8,396 nt of DNA from an uncultured Enterobacter sp. (GTDB taxonomy: Bacteria; Pseudomonadota; Gammaproteobacteria; Enterobacterales; Enterobacteriaceae). Location: contig CAMKZP010000134.1 in the NCBI GenBank assembly GCA_946477805.1, positions 1 through 8,396 of the forward strand. The letters are read 5' to 3'. Within the stretch, counting starts at the first letter, position 1. The number at the start of each line of letters is the position of its first letter. Shown here in pieces: positions 1 through 6,276 of the stretch. The notes under the pieces were generated by a model. The model saw nothing but the letters and a program-made list of their open reading frames with translations, was not told the DNA's origin and made no database searches. The translations under genes and the position numbers were made by a program.

Positions 1-23
1 CGTTAATAGCATGATCGTTATAT

Positions 24-50
24 AAAAAAACGCCGCATATAGCGGCGTTT
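24..50 (-). terminator. Intrinsic terminator of glnS
   Basis: A 9-bp perfect stem (28-36 with 42-50, AAACGCCGC/GCGGCGTTT) encloses a 5-base loop. Read on the minus strand it is followed by seven T residues (24-30). It begins 26 bases past the glnS stop codon. On the plus strand the T run after the stem is only three bases, so it is mainly a minus-strand terminator. Confidence 0.9.
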
Positions 51-76
51 GTCTCTCATTGACCAGAGCAGCGATA

Positions 77-1744
77 TTATTCGCCGATCTTAGCCCAGGT
101 ATCACGCAGGCCGACGGTACGGTTAAATACCGGCTTTTCAGCGGTGCTGTAACGGCTGTCCAGACAGAAGTAGCCTTCGCGTTCGAACTGGAACGCTTTA
201 CCGGCTTCAGCGGCTTTCAGCGACGGCTCGGCATACCCCTGTTTGATAATCAGCGACTCAGGGTTGATAACCGCGAGGAAATCCTCCGCGGCGCCCGGGT
301 TAGGCACGCTGAACAGACGGTCGTACAGGCGGATTTCAACCGGCAGCGCATGCGTCGCGCTCACCCAGTGGATAACGCCCTTCACCTTGCGGCCGTCAGC
401 AGGATCTTTGCTCAGGGTCTCTGCATCGTAAGAGCAGAAGATGGTGGTGATATTGCCCTGCGCATCTTTCTCGACGCGTTCGGCTTTAATCACGTACGCG
501 TTACGCAGACGCACCTCTTTGCCCAGCACCAGACGCTTGTACTGTTTGTTCGCTTCTTCACGGAAATCAGCACGATCGATCCAGATCTCGCCGCTGAACG
601 GCACGTCGCGGGTGCCCATCTCCGGCTTGCTCGGATGGTTTGGCATAGCGACCAGCTCGCTCTCGCCCTGCGGGTAGTTTTCGATAACCAGCTTCACCGG
701 GTCGATAACCGCCATCGCGCGCGGGGCGTTTTCGTTCAGATCTTCACGGATGCAGGATTCCAGAGAAGCGATCTCAATGGTGTTGTCCTGCTTGGTGACG
801 CCGATACGTTTGCAGAACTCGCGGATTGACGCTGAGGTATAGCCGCGACGGCGCAGACCGGAGATGGTCGGCATACGCGGGTCATCCCAGCCTTCAACGT
901 GCTTGTCGGTGACCAGCAGGTTCAGCTTACGCTTGGACATCACGGTGTATTCCAGGTTCAGACGAGAGAACTCGTACTGACGCGGATGCACAGGAATAGT
1001 GATGTTATCCAGCACCCAGTCGTACAGACGGCGGTTGTCCTGGAACTCCAGCGTGCAGAGGGAATGCGTGATACCTTCCAGCGCATCGCTGATGCAGTGG
1101 GTGAAGTCGTACATCGGGTAGATGCACCACTTGTTGCCGGTCTGATGGTGTTCCGCAAACTTAATGCGGTACAGCACCGGATCGCGCATCACGATGAACG
1201 GCGACGCCATGTCGATTTTTGCACGCAGGCACGCTTTGCCTTCTTCGAAGCCGCCGGCACGCATTTTTTCAAACAGCGCCAGGTTCTCTTCCACGCTGCG
1301 ATCGCGGTACGGGCTGTTTTTGCCCGGCGCGGTCAGCGAACCGCGGTATTCACGGATTTCGTCGGCAGACAGTTCATCGACATACGCCAGACCTTTGTTA
1401 ATCAGCTCAACCGCATAGGCGAACAGCTGATCGAAATAGTCAGAGGAGTAGCAGATATCGCCAGACCAGCTGAAGCCCAGCCACTGCACGTCATTTTTGA
1501 TGGACTCAACGTATTCGATGTCTTCTTTTACTGGGTTGGTGTCATCGAAACGCAGGTTGCACTGGCCCTGATAGTCTTGCGCAATCCCAAAGTTCAGGCA
1601 GATAGATTTCGCATGCCCAATGTGCAGGTAGCCGTTCGGCTCCGGCGGGAAACGGGTATGAATTGTGGTGTGCTTACCACTGGCCAGATCTTCATCGATG
1701 ATCTGACGAATAAAGTTACTCGGGCGGGCTTCTGCCTCACTCAT
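77..1744 (-). CDS. glnS: Glutaminyl-tRNA synthetase (class I)
   Basis: This cytoplasmic enzyme charges tRNA-Gln with glutamine using ATP. The 555-residue product is almost colinear with E. coli GlnS (554 aa as I remember it). The class I signature HIGH lies at residues 41-44, inside the PPEPNGYLHIGH block, and the KMSKS equivalent is VMSK at 268-271. Asp67 and Tyr212 correspond to the E. coli glutamine-pocket residues Asp66 and Tyr211 (mature numbering). The C-terminal half, from about 340, is the beta-barrel anticodon-binding region. The ATG start is supported by GAGGAA at 1751-1756, six bases upstream. It has its own promoter and terminator, and the terminator of nagE lies between it and nagE, so it is a separate transcription unit. 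Nothing is broken or unusual in the coding sequence. Family assignment is essentially certain. Confidence 0.98.
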   Translation of the reverse strand: MSEAEARPSNFIRQIIDEDLASGKHTTIHTRFPPEPNGYLHIGHAKSICLNFGIAQDYQGQCNLRFDDTNPVKEDIEYVESIKNDVQWLGFSWSGDICYSSDYFDQLFAYAVELINKGLAYVDELSADEIREYRGSLTAPGKNSPYRDRSVEENLALFEKMRAGGFEEGKACLRAKIDMASPFIVMRDPVLYRIKFAEHHQTGNKWCIYPMYDFTHCISDALEGITHSLCTLEFQDNRRLYDWVLDNITIPVHPRQYEFSRLNLEYTVMSKRKLNLLVTDKHVEGWDDPRMPTISGLRRRGYTSASIREFCKRIGVTKQDNTIEIASLESCIREDLNENAPRAMAVIDPVKLVIENYPQGESELVAMPNHPSKPEMGTRDVPFSGEIWIDRADFREEANKQYKRLVLGKEVRLRNAYVIKAERVEKDAQGNITTIFCSYDAETLSKDPADGRKVKGVIHWVSATHALPVEIRLYDRLFSVPNPGAAEDFLAVINPESLIIKQGYAEPSLKAAEAGKAFQFEREGYFCLDSRYSTAEKPVFNRTVGLRDTWAKIGE

Positions 1745-1782
1745 CGTGGATTCCTCAAAGCGTAAACAACGTATAACGGCAT

Positions 1783-1811
1783 ATGATCTTATAAGCCGGA
1801 CGTAGTGACAA
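1783..1811 (-). promoter_or_regulatory. glnS promoter with a Dam site in the -10
   Basis: On the minus strand there is TTGTCA (1806-1811), a 17-bp spacer and GATCAT (1783-1788), with transcription expected to start near 1776, about 30 bases before the ATG. The layout matches the E. coli glnS promoter as I recall it. The -10 contains a GATC methylation site at 1785-1788; in E. coli, Dam methylation was reported to lower glnS expression. The hexamer assignment is by eye. Confidence 0.75.
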
Positions 1812-1854
1812 CCCTTAAAACGTCTCTTGAGAAAATAATGGGGGCATTTGCTGC

Positions 1855-1887
1855 AAAAAAAAGCGGCGGAGGATATCCCCCGCCGCT
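1855..1887 (-). terminator. Intrinsic terminator of nagE
   Basis: Stem AGCGGCGG (1862-1869) pairs with CCGCCGCT (1880-1887). It is extended inward by GG/CC after one A-C mismatch, with an ATAT loop. On the minus strand an eight-T run follows (1855-1862, its last base shared with the stem). It lies 27 bases after the nagE stop codon and upstream of the glnS promoter, so it insulates glnS from GlcNAc-induced transcription. Confidence 0.92.
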
Positions 1888-1914
1888 AAAGGCATGAACT
1901 CTACTCAGGAGCGA

Positions 1915-3936
1915 TTACTTGCCTTTAATCTCATACAGCGGCGTTTGGCCTGCAACAACCTGACCTTTCGCCTGAAGTACCAGGCCGCTAAAGTCATCGA
2001 TGTTGCTGCACACCACCGGGCTAATCATGGAGCGCGCGTTGGCGTTCAGGAAGTCCAGATCCATTTCCAGAATCGGCTGGCCTGCCACCACTTCGGCCCC
2101 CTCTTCAACCAGGCGAGTAAAGCCCTGGCCGTTCAGCGCTACGGTATCGATACCCATATGGACAACGATCTCCGCGCCTTTTTCGGTTTCGAGGCAGAAC
2201 GCGTGGTTAGTGTTGAAGATTTTCACGACGGTACCGGCCGCCGGAGACACAACGGTTTTGTCCGTTGGCTTCACGGCCACACCGTCACCCACCGCTTTGC
2301 TGGCGAAGGCTTCGTCAGGCACCTGCTCAAGGGCAACCACTTCACCGGTGACAGGAGACACCAGCGCGGCGATGGTCACGGCATTTGGCACCGCCTGCGG
2401 TTTGGCCGCGGCTGGCGCTGCCGCAGGGGCTGCTGACGCTTCTGCGGCGGCGACCGGGCCGGTCGTTTTCATAGCATTCGCAATTTTCTCAGCCACGAAG
2501 CCAACGATAATCTGCACGCTGGTTTTATTCAGGCGGATGACACCGGAGGCACCCAGGCGTTTTGCCAGCGCTTCGTTTACCAGAGAAGAATCTTTCACGT
2601 TCAGACGCAGACGGGTGATGCAGGCGTCGATACCGGTCAGGTTGTCAGAACCGCCCACTGCGGCGATGTACTGACGCGCCAGGCCAGAAACGTCCTGATC
2701 CTGTGCACCGCTCACGTTCACGTCCTGCCCGTCCGCTTCGCTACCGGCTACCGCCAGCTCGCGACCCGGGGTCATCAGGTTGAATTTGGTGATGGTGAAA
2801 CGGAACACCACGTAGTAAATAACGAAGAACACCAGACCTTGCGGGATCAGCATCCACCAGTGGGTCGCCAGCGGGTTACGTGACGACAGCACCATATCCA
2901 CCAGGCCGGCGCTGAAGCCGAAACCGGCAATCCACTGCATGCTTGCAGCGATGAACACGGAGATACCGGTCAGCACGGCGTGGATCACATACAGCACCGG
3001 AGCAACGAACATGAAGGAGAATTCCAGCGGCTCGGTGATACCGGTGAAGAAGGCCGCAAACGCACCCGCCATCATGATACCCAGCACTTTCGCTTTGTTC
3101 TCAGGACGCGCGCAGTGGTAGATAGCCAGCGCTGCGCCCGGCAGGCCGAACATCATGATTGGGAAGAAGCCCGCCTGGTAACGACCGGTGATACCCACAA
3201 CCGCTTTACCTGCTTCGATGGACTGTGCCCCGCCCAGGAAGTTAGGAATATCGTTGATACCGGCAACGTCAAACCAGAATACGGAGTTCAGCGCGTGGTG
3301 CAGACCAACCGGAATTAACAGACGGTTAAAGAACGCATAGACGCCCGCACCGACAGAACCCAGTTTCTGAATGTGTTCACCGAAGTTCACCAGACCGTCG
3401 AAGATCACCGGCCAGATGTACATCAGGATGAACGCAACGAGGATCATCACAAAGGAGGTCAGGATCGGTACCAGGCGACGGCCGCTGAAGAACGACAGCG
3501 CTTTTGGCAGCTCGACGCTGCTGAAGCGGTTGTACAGTTCTGCAGAGATAATACCGACGAGAATACCCACGAACTGGTTGCTGATCTTACCGAACGCGGC
3601 TGGAACCTGGTCCGCCGGGATCTTCTGGATCATGGCAACTGCAGCCGGTGAGCAGAGCGTGGTCAGCACCAGGAAGCCCACGAAGCCGGTCAGCGCCGCG
3701 GCGCCGTCTTTATCTTTTGACATACCGTATGCCACACCAATGGCAAACAGCACGGACATGTTGTCGATGATGGCGGAACCAGACTTAATGAAGAACGCCG
3801 CTAACGCGTTGTCCCCACCCCAGCCAATCGGGTCAATCCAGTAACCGACACCCATTAATATCGCTGCCGCTGGCAGCGTGGCGACCGGCACCATAAGCGC
3901 GCGGCCAACCTTTTGTAGATAACCTAGAATACTCAC
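1915..3936 (-). CDS. nagE: N-acetylglucosamine PTS permease EIICBA
   Basis: This inner-membrane PTS permease takes up N-acetylglucosamine and releases GlcNAc-6-phosphate inside, with phosphate coming from HPr. The 673 residues hold three domains. EIIC (about 1-390) is a hydrophobic multi-span region with the conserved GITEPLEF motif at 299-306 and ends at the TPGRE linker (389-393). EIIB (about 415-490) carries the phosphorylated Cys439 in DACITRLRL. EIIA (about 520-673) has His578 and the phosphorylated His593 in VVHMGIDTVAL. An Ala/Pro-rich hinge (about 494-518) joins B to A. The start is GTG: an in-frame TAA lies only eight codons upstream with no ATG between, and AGGGGG (3943-3948) is well placed. 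It is divergent from nagBACD and shares their control region. It is about 25 residues longer than E. coli NagE, with the extra length in EIIC, whose sequence differs clearly from my memory of E. coli and Klebsiella NagE, while EIIA is close to both. GlcNAc specificity is inferred from context and the EIIBA domains. Confidence 0.95.
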   Translation of the reverse strand: MSILGYLQKVGRALMVPVATLPAAAILMGVGYWIDPIGWGGDNALAAFFIKSGSAIIDNMSVLFAIGVAYGMSKDKDGAAALTGFVGFLVLTTLCSPAAVAMIQKIPADQVPAAFGKISNQFVGILVGIISAELYNRFSSVELPKALSFFSGRRLVPILTSFVMILVAFILMYIWPVIFDGLVNFGEHIQKLGSVGAGVYAFFNRLLIPVGLHHALNSVFWFDVAGINDIPNFLGGAQSIEAGKAVVGITGRYQAGFFPIMMFGLPGAALAIYHCARPENKAKVLGIMMAGAFAAFFTGITEPLEFSFMFVAPVLYVIHAVLTGISVFIAASMQWIAGFGFSAGLVDMVLSSRNPLATHWWMLIPQGLVFFVIYYVVFRFTITKFNLMTPGRELAVAGSEADGQDVNVSGAQDQDVSGLARQYIAAVGGSDNLTGIDACITRLRLNVKDSSLVNEALAKRLGASGVIRLNKTSVQIIVGFVAEKIANAMKTTGPVAAAEASAAPAAAPAAAKPQAVPNAVTIAALVSPVTGEVVALEQVPDEAFASKAVGDGVAVKPTDKTVVSPAAGTVVKIFNTNHAFCLETEKGAEIVVHMGIDTVALNGQGFTRLVEEGAEVVAGQPILEMDLDFLNANARSMISPVVCSNIDDFSGLVLQAKGQVVAGQTPLYEIKGK

Positions 3937-3942
3937 TTTCTT

Positions 3943-3948
3943 CCCCCT
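3943..3948 (-). promoter_or_regulatory. nagE ribosome binding site (supports GTG start)
   Basis: AGGGGG on the minus strand sits six bases before the GTG at 3934-3936. Since the frame is closed by TAA at 3961-3963 and no ATG lies between, this site fixes the start. The next in-frame ATG is residue 15, inside the conserved N-terminus. Confidence 0.75.
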
Positions 3949-4029
3949 ATGAGACCCCGTTTAAGGCACGTTCTCAGCTGTGTTTTTTATTGTGTCACTA
4001 ACTATAAATACAGTTGATGATTTACTGGC

Positions 4030-4058
4030 ATTGTGAGTGTGTGAAAAATTAATTCGTA
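4030..4058 (-). promoter_or_regulatory. Candidate nagE promoter
   Basis: On the minus strand CACAAT (4030-4035) matches four of six -10 positions. The -35 window (about 4053-4058) is poor and lies inside the NagC operator. A weak promoter next to a CRP site fits activation by CRP and repression by NagC. The start would fall near 4023, giving a leader of about 87 bases. TATAGT (4001-4006, minus) is a better -10 by sequence alone, but it has no well-spaced -35 and lies away from the operator. Confidence 0.4.
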
Positions 4059-4069
4059 TCGCAAATTAA
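4049..4069. promoter_or_regulatory. NagC operator on the nagE side
   Basis: A 21-bp near-palindrome has arms TTAATT and AAATTAA around a CG-TAT-CG core, centred at 4059. It fits the NagC/Mlc-type operator pattern (AT-rich arms, TTATTT-like, around a variable centre) and resembles the E. coli nagE operator as I remember it. It overlaps the -35 window of the candidate nagE promoter, so bound NagC would block nagE. Confidence 0.75.
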
Positions 4070-4078
4070 ACACCCATT

Positions 4079-4100
4079 TTTTGTGATTTTTGTCACCAAA
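4079..4100. promoter_or_regulatory. CRP (cAMP receptor protein) site
   Basis: TGTGA (4082-4086), six bases, then TCACC (4093-4097) matches nine of ten core positions of the CRP consensus TGTGA-N6-TCACA. It is centred at about 4089.5, between the two NagC operators, as in E. coli. It would serve both divergent promoters: about 72 bp upstream of the likely nagB start and about 66 bp upstream of the likely nagE start. Confidence 0.85.
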
Positions 4101-4125
4101 TATCGTAATCACCCCTCCCTTTCAC

Positions 4126-4154
4126 TGGCTAACAGCGAAAACTTATTTTATCAT
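4126..4154 (+). promoter_or_regulatory. nagB(ACD) promoter
   Basis: TATCAT (4149-4154) matches five of six -10 positions. At 17-bp spacing the -35 is only TGGCTA (three of six), which fits a CRP-dependent promoter. The start would be near 4161, giving a leader of about 100 bases before nagB. The -10 lies within the NagC operator. Confidence 0.65.
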
Positions 4155-4163
4155 TCAAAAAAT
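4143..4163. promoter_or_regulatory. NagC operator on the nagB side
   Basis: A 21-bp imperfect palindrome opens with TTATTT and closes with AAAAAAT, centred at 4153. It matches the NagC operator pattern and covers the nagB -10. Its centre is 94 bp from the nagE-side operator, about nine helical turns, so one NagC tetramer or two dimers could hold both on the same face of the DNA in a repression loop, as described for E. coli. Confidence 0.75.
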
Positions 4164-4168
4164 CAAGA

Positions 4169-4180
4169 CGGATCGATCCG
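4169..4180. repeat. 12-bp perfect palindrome in the nagB leader
   Basis: CGGATCGATCCG reads the same on both strands and contains two overlapping-arm GATC sites. It lies just past the predicted nagB start point, in the transcribed leader. A second inverted repeat follows: CCTGAA (4182-4187) with TTCAGG (4208-4213), around a 20-base loop. No known regulatory element is recognised in either. Confidence 0.6.
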
Positions 4181-4262
4181 GCCTGAAAGGTTCCAGGTTA
4201 CGCTTAGTTCAGGTTGCACTAATCGTCCGCCCACTCTTTTACTTTAACTTTAGAGGTGAACA

Positions 4263-5063
4263 ATGAGACTGATTCCCCTGGCAACAGCTGAACAAGTCGG
4301 TAAATGGGCCGCTCGTCATATCGTTAACCGCATCAACGCGTTCAAACCGACCGCCGACCGTCCTTTCGTTCTCGGCCTGCCTACCGGCGGTACCCCGCTG
4401 ACGGCCTATAAGGCTCTGGTTGAAATGCACAAAGCGGGCCAGGTTAGCTTCCAGCACGTTGTGACCTTCAACATGGACGAATACGTCGGCCTGCCAAAGG
4501 AACATCCGGAGAGCTACCATAGCTTCATGCACCGTAATTTCTTTGATCACGTTGATATTCCGGCTGAAAACATCAACCTGCTGAATGGTAACGCGCCTGA
4601 TATTGACGCGGAATGCCGTCAGTACGAAGAAAAAATCCGTTCTTACGGTAAAATTCACCTGTTCATGGGCGGCGTGGGCAACGACGGTCATATCGCCTTT
4701 AACGAACCCGCCTCTTCTCTGGCTTCGCGTACCCGTATTAAAACGCTGACCCATGACACCCGCGTGGCAAACTCCCGCTTCTTTGACGGTGACGTAAACC
4801 AGGTGCCAAAATACGCCCTGACCGTTGGCGTAGGCACCCTGCTGGATGCCGAAGAGGTGATGATTCTGGTGCTGGGCGGCGTAAAAGCCCAGGCGCTCCA
4901 GGCTGCCGTTGAAGGCAACGTTAACCACATGTGGACCATCAGCTGCCTGCAGCTGCATCCCAAAGCAGTCGTCGTGTGTGACGAACCGTCCACGATGGAG
5001 CTGAAAGTTAAAACGCTGAAATACTTCAACGAGTTAGAAGCAGAGAACATCAAAGGTCTGTAA
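4263..5063 (+). CDS. nagB: Glucosamine-6-phosphate deaminase
   Basis: This cytoplasmic enzyme converts glucosamine-6-phosphate to fructose-6-phosphate and ammonia, the last step in sending GlcNAc into glycolysis. At 266 residues it has the same length as E. coli NagB and all landmark residues: the phosphate-binding GLPTGGTP loop (38-45), Asp72, Asp141, His143 and Glu148 of the catalytic machinery, and active-site Lys208. The allosteric GlcNAc-6-P site is also intact (Ser151, Ser152, Arg158, Lys160, Tyr254), so the enzyme should be the activatable hexameric type. AGAGG (4252-4256) precedes the ATG. First gene of nagBACD, under NagC and CRP. A hairpin with a T run follows it directly, which may make its transcript more abundant than that of nagA. 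No anomaly seen. Confidence 0.98.
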   Translation: MRLIPLATAEQVGKWAARHIVNRINAFKPTADRPFVLGLPTGGTPLTAYKALVEMHKAGQVSFQHVVTFNMDEYVGLPKEHPESYHSFMHRNFFDHVDIPAENINLLNGNAPDIDAECRQYEEKIRSYGKIHLFMGGVGNDGHIAFNEPASSLASRTRIKTLTHDTRVANSRFFDGDVNQVPKYALTVGVGTLLDAEEVMILVLGGVKAQALQAAVEGNVNHMWTISCLQLHPKAVVVCDEPSTMELKVKTLKYFNELEAENIKGL

Positions 5064-5070
5064 TTGAATA

Positions 5071-5105
5071 ACCGCCTCGCAGCTGTCGGGGCGGTCGCTT
5101 TTTTT
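5071..5105 (+). terminator. Terminator-like hairpin between nagB and nagA
   Basis: ACCGCCTC (5071-5078) pairs with GGGGCGGT (5088-5095) with one T-G wobble and a 9-base loop. After CGC there are seven T residues (5099-5105). It starts seven bases past the nagB stop and ends 14 bases before the nagA ATG. As it sits inside an operon, it is probably a partial terminator or a 3' stability hairpin that sets the nagB to nagACD ratio. The three-base gap between stem and T run should lower termination efficiency. Confidence 0.65.
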
Positions 5106-5119
5106 AACCGGGGGTCGTT

Positions 5120-6268
5120 ATGTACGCTTTAACCCACGGTCGGATTTATACCGGCCATGAAATTCTGGATGACCACGCGATTGTTATCGCGAATGGCCTG
5201 ATTGAACGTGTTTGCCCGCTGGCCGAGCTGCCGCCGGAGATGGAACAGCGCTCACTCAATGGAGCAATAATCTCCCCCGGTTTTATCGACGTACAGCTCA
5301 ACGGCTGCGGCGGCGTGCAGTTCAACGACTCCGCTGAGGCGGTGACGGTTGAAACGCTGGAGATCATGCAGAAAGCCAATGAGAAATCGGGCTGCACCAG
5401 CTATCTGCCAACGCTTATCACCAGCAGCGATGACCTGATGAAACAGGGTATCCGCGTTATGCGTGAATACCTGGCGAAGCACCCTAACCAGGCGCTGGGC
5501 CTGCACCTTGAAGGTCCGTGGCTGAACATGGTCAAGAAAGGCACCCATAATCCGGACTACGTGCGTAAACCGGACGCCGAGCTGGTTGACTACATGTGCG
5601 CCAACGCCGATGCGATCGCCAAAGTCACGCTGGCGCCTGAAATGACCGGCGCTGAGGTCATCGGCAAACTGGCTGCCGCCGGGATTGTGGTTTCCGCAGG
5701 CCACTCAAACGCCACGCAGAAAGAAGCCAAAGCCGGTTTCCGCGCAGGCATTACCTTTGCCACCCACCTTTATAACGCCATGCCGTATATCACCGGCCGC
5801 GAACCGGGTCTTGTCGGGGCGATCCTGGACGAGCCGGACGTCTACTGCGGCATTATCGCCGACGGCCTGCACGTTGATTACACCAACATTCGCATCGCCA
5901 AACGCCTGAAAGGCGACAAGCTGTGTCTGGTGACGGATGCGACCGCACCGGCAGGGGCAAATATTGAGCAGTTCATTTTTGCTGGTAAAACAATATACTA
6001 CCGCAATGGACTCTGTGTGGATGAGAACGGCACGCTGAGCGGTTCTGCCCTGACGATGATTGAAGGGGTACGCAACCTGGTTGAGCACTGCGGTATTGCT
6101 CTGGATGAAGCGCTGCGTATGGCAACGCTCTACCCGGCTCGCGCAATAGGCGTGAATAAACAGCTTGGCGGAATTGCTCCGGGTATGGTTGCAAACCTGA
6201 CGGCGTTCACACACGATTATAAAATTATTAAGACCATCGTTAATGGTAACGAGGTCGTCACTGAGTAA
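5120..6268 (+). CDS. nagA: N-acetylglucosamine-6-phosphate deacetylase
   Basis: This cytoplasmic metal-dependent amidohydrolase removes acetate from GlcNAc-6-phosphate to give GlcN-6-phosphate, the substrate of NagB. It also removes the inducer of NagC, so it shapes induction. At 382 residues it is the same length as the E. coli enzyme. Metal ligands are visible at Glu131 (HLEGP), His195 (SAGHSNA) and His216 (THLYNAM). Asp273 (VTDA) is the catalytic acid/base, and His143 and His251 are substrate contacts. The N-terminal HxH of most amidohydrolases is replaced by Gln59-x-Asn61 in QLNG, as in other enterobacterial NagA proteins with a single metal. The Shine-Dalgarno is a plain G run (5110-5114). 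The start is 56 bases past nagB and the stop is eight bases before nagC. The 3' end contains an AT-rich patch that may hold a nagC promoter. Confidence 0.98.
   Translation: MYALTHGRIYTGHEILDDHAIVIANGLIERVCPLAELPPEMEQRSLNGAIISPGFIDVQLNGCGGVQFNDSAEAVTVETLEIMQKANEKSGCTSYLPTLITSSDDLMKQGIRVMREYLAKHPNQALGLHLEGPWLNMVKKGTHNPDYVRKPDAELVDYMCANADAIAKVTLAPEMTGAEVIGKLAAAGIVVSAGHSNATQKEAKAGFRAGITFATHLYNAMPYITGREPGLVGAILDEPDVYCGIIADGLHVDYTNIRIAKRLKGDKLCLVTDATAPAGANIEQFIFAGKTIYYRNGLCVDENGTLSGSALTMIEGVRNLVEHCGIALDEALRMATLYPARAIGVNKQLGGIAPGMVANLTAFTHDYKIIKTIVNGNEVVTE
6197..6225 (+). promoter_or_regulatory. Candidate internal nagC promoter in nagA
   Basis: CTGACG (6197-6202, four of six for -35), a 17-bp spacer and TAAAAT (6220-6225, five of six for -10) lie in an unusually AT-rich stretch of nagA, about 50 bases before nagC. 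In E. coli, nagC is known to be expressed partly from promoters within nagA. Placement by eye; other pairings are possible. Confidence 0.35.
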
Positions 6269-6276
6269 GTAAAAGT

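Noticed and set aside
899..1765. Open frame of 288 codons on the plus strand, antisense to glnS (with a similar one at 59-829)
   Set aside because: Both are antisense shadows of glnS, low in recognisable motifs, with no ribosome site supporting them.
1894..2436. Open frame of 180 codons on the plus strand, antisense to the nagE EIIBA region
   Set aside because: It is a shadow of the nagE frame; it runs into a Gly/Arg/Cys-rich tail that mirrors the Ala/Pro linker of NagE.
4239..4958. Open frame of 239 codons on the minus strand, antisense to nagB
   Set aside because: Its composition (rich in His, Gln, Val, Phe) is typical of a reverse-strand shadow, and nagB is unambiguous.
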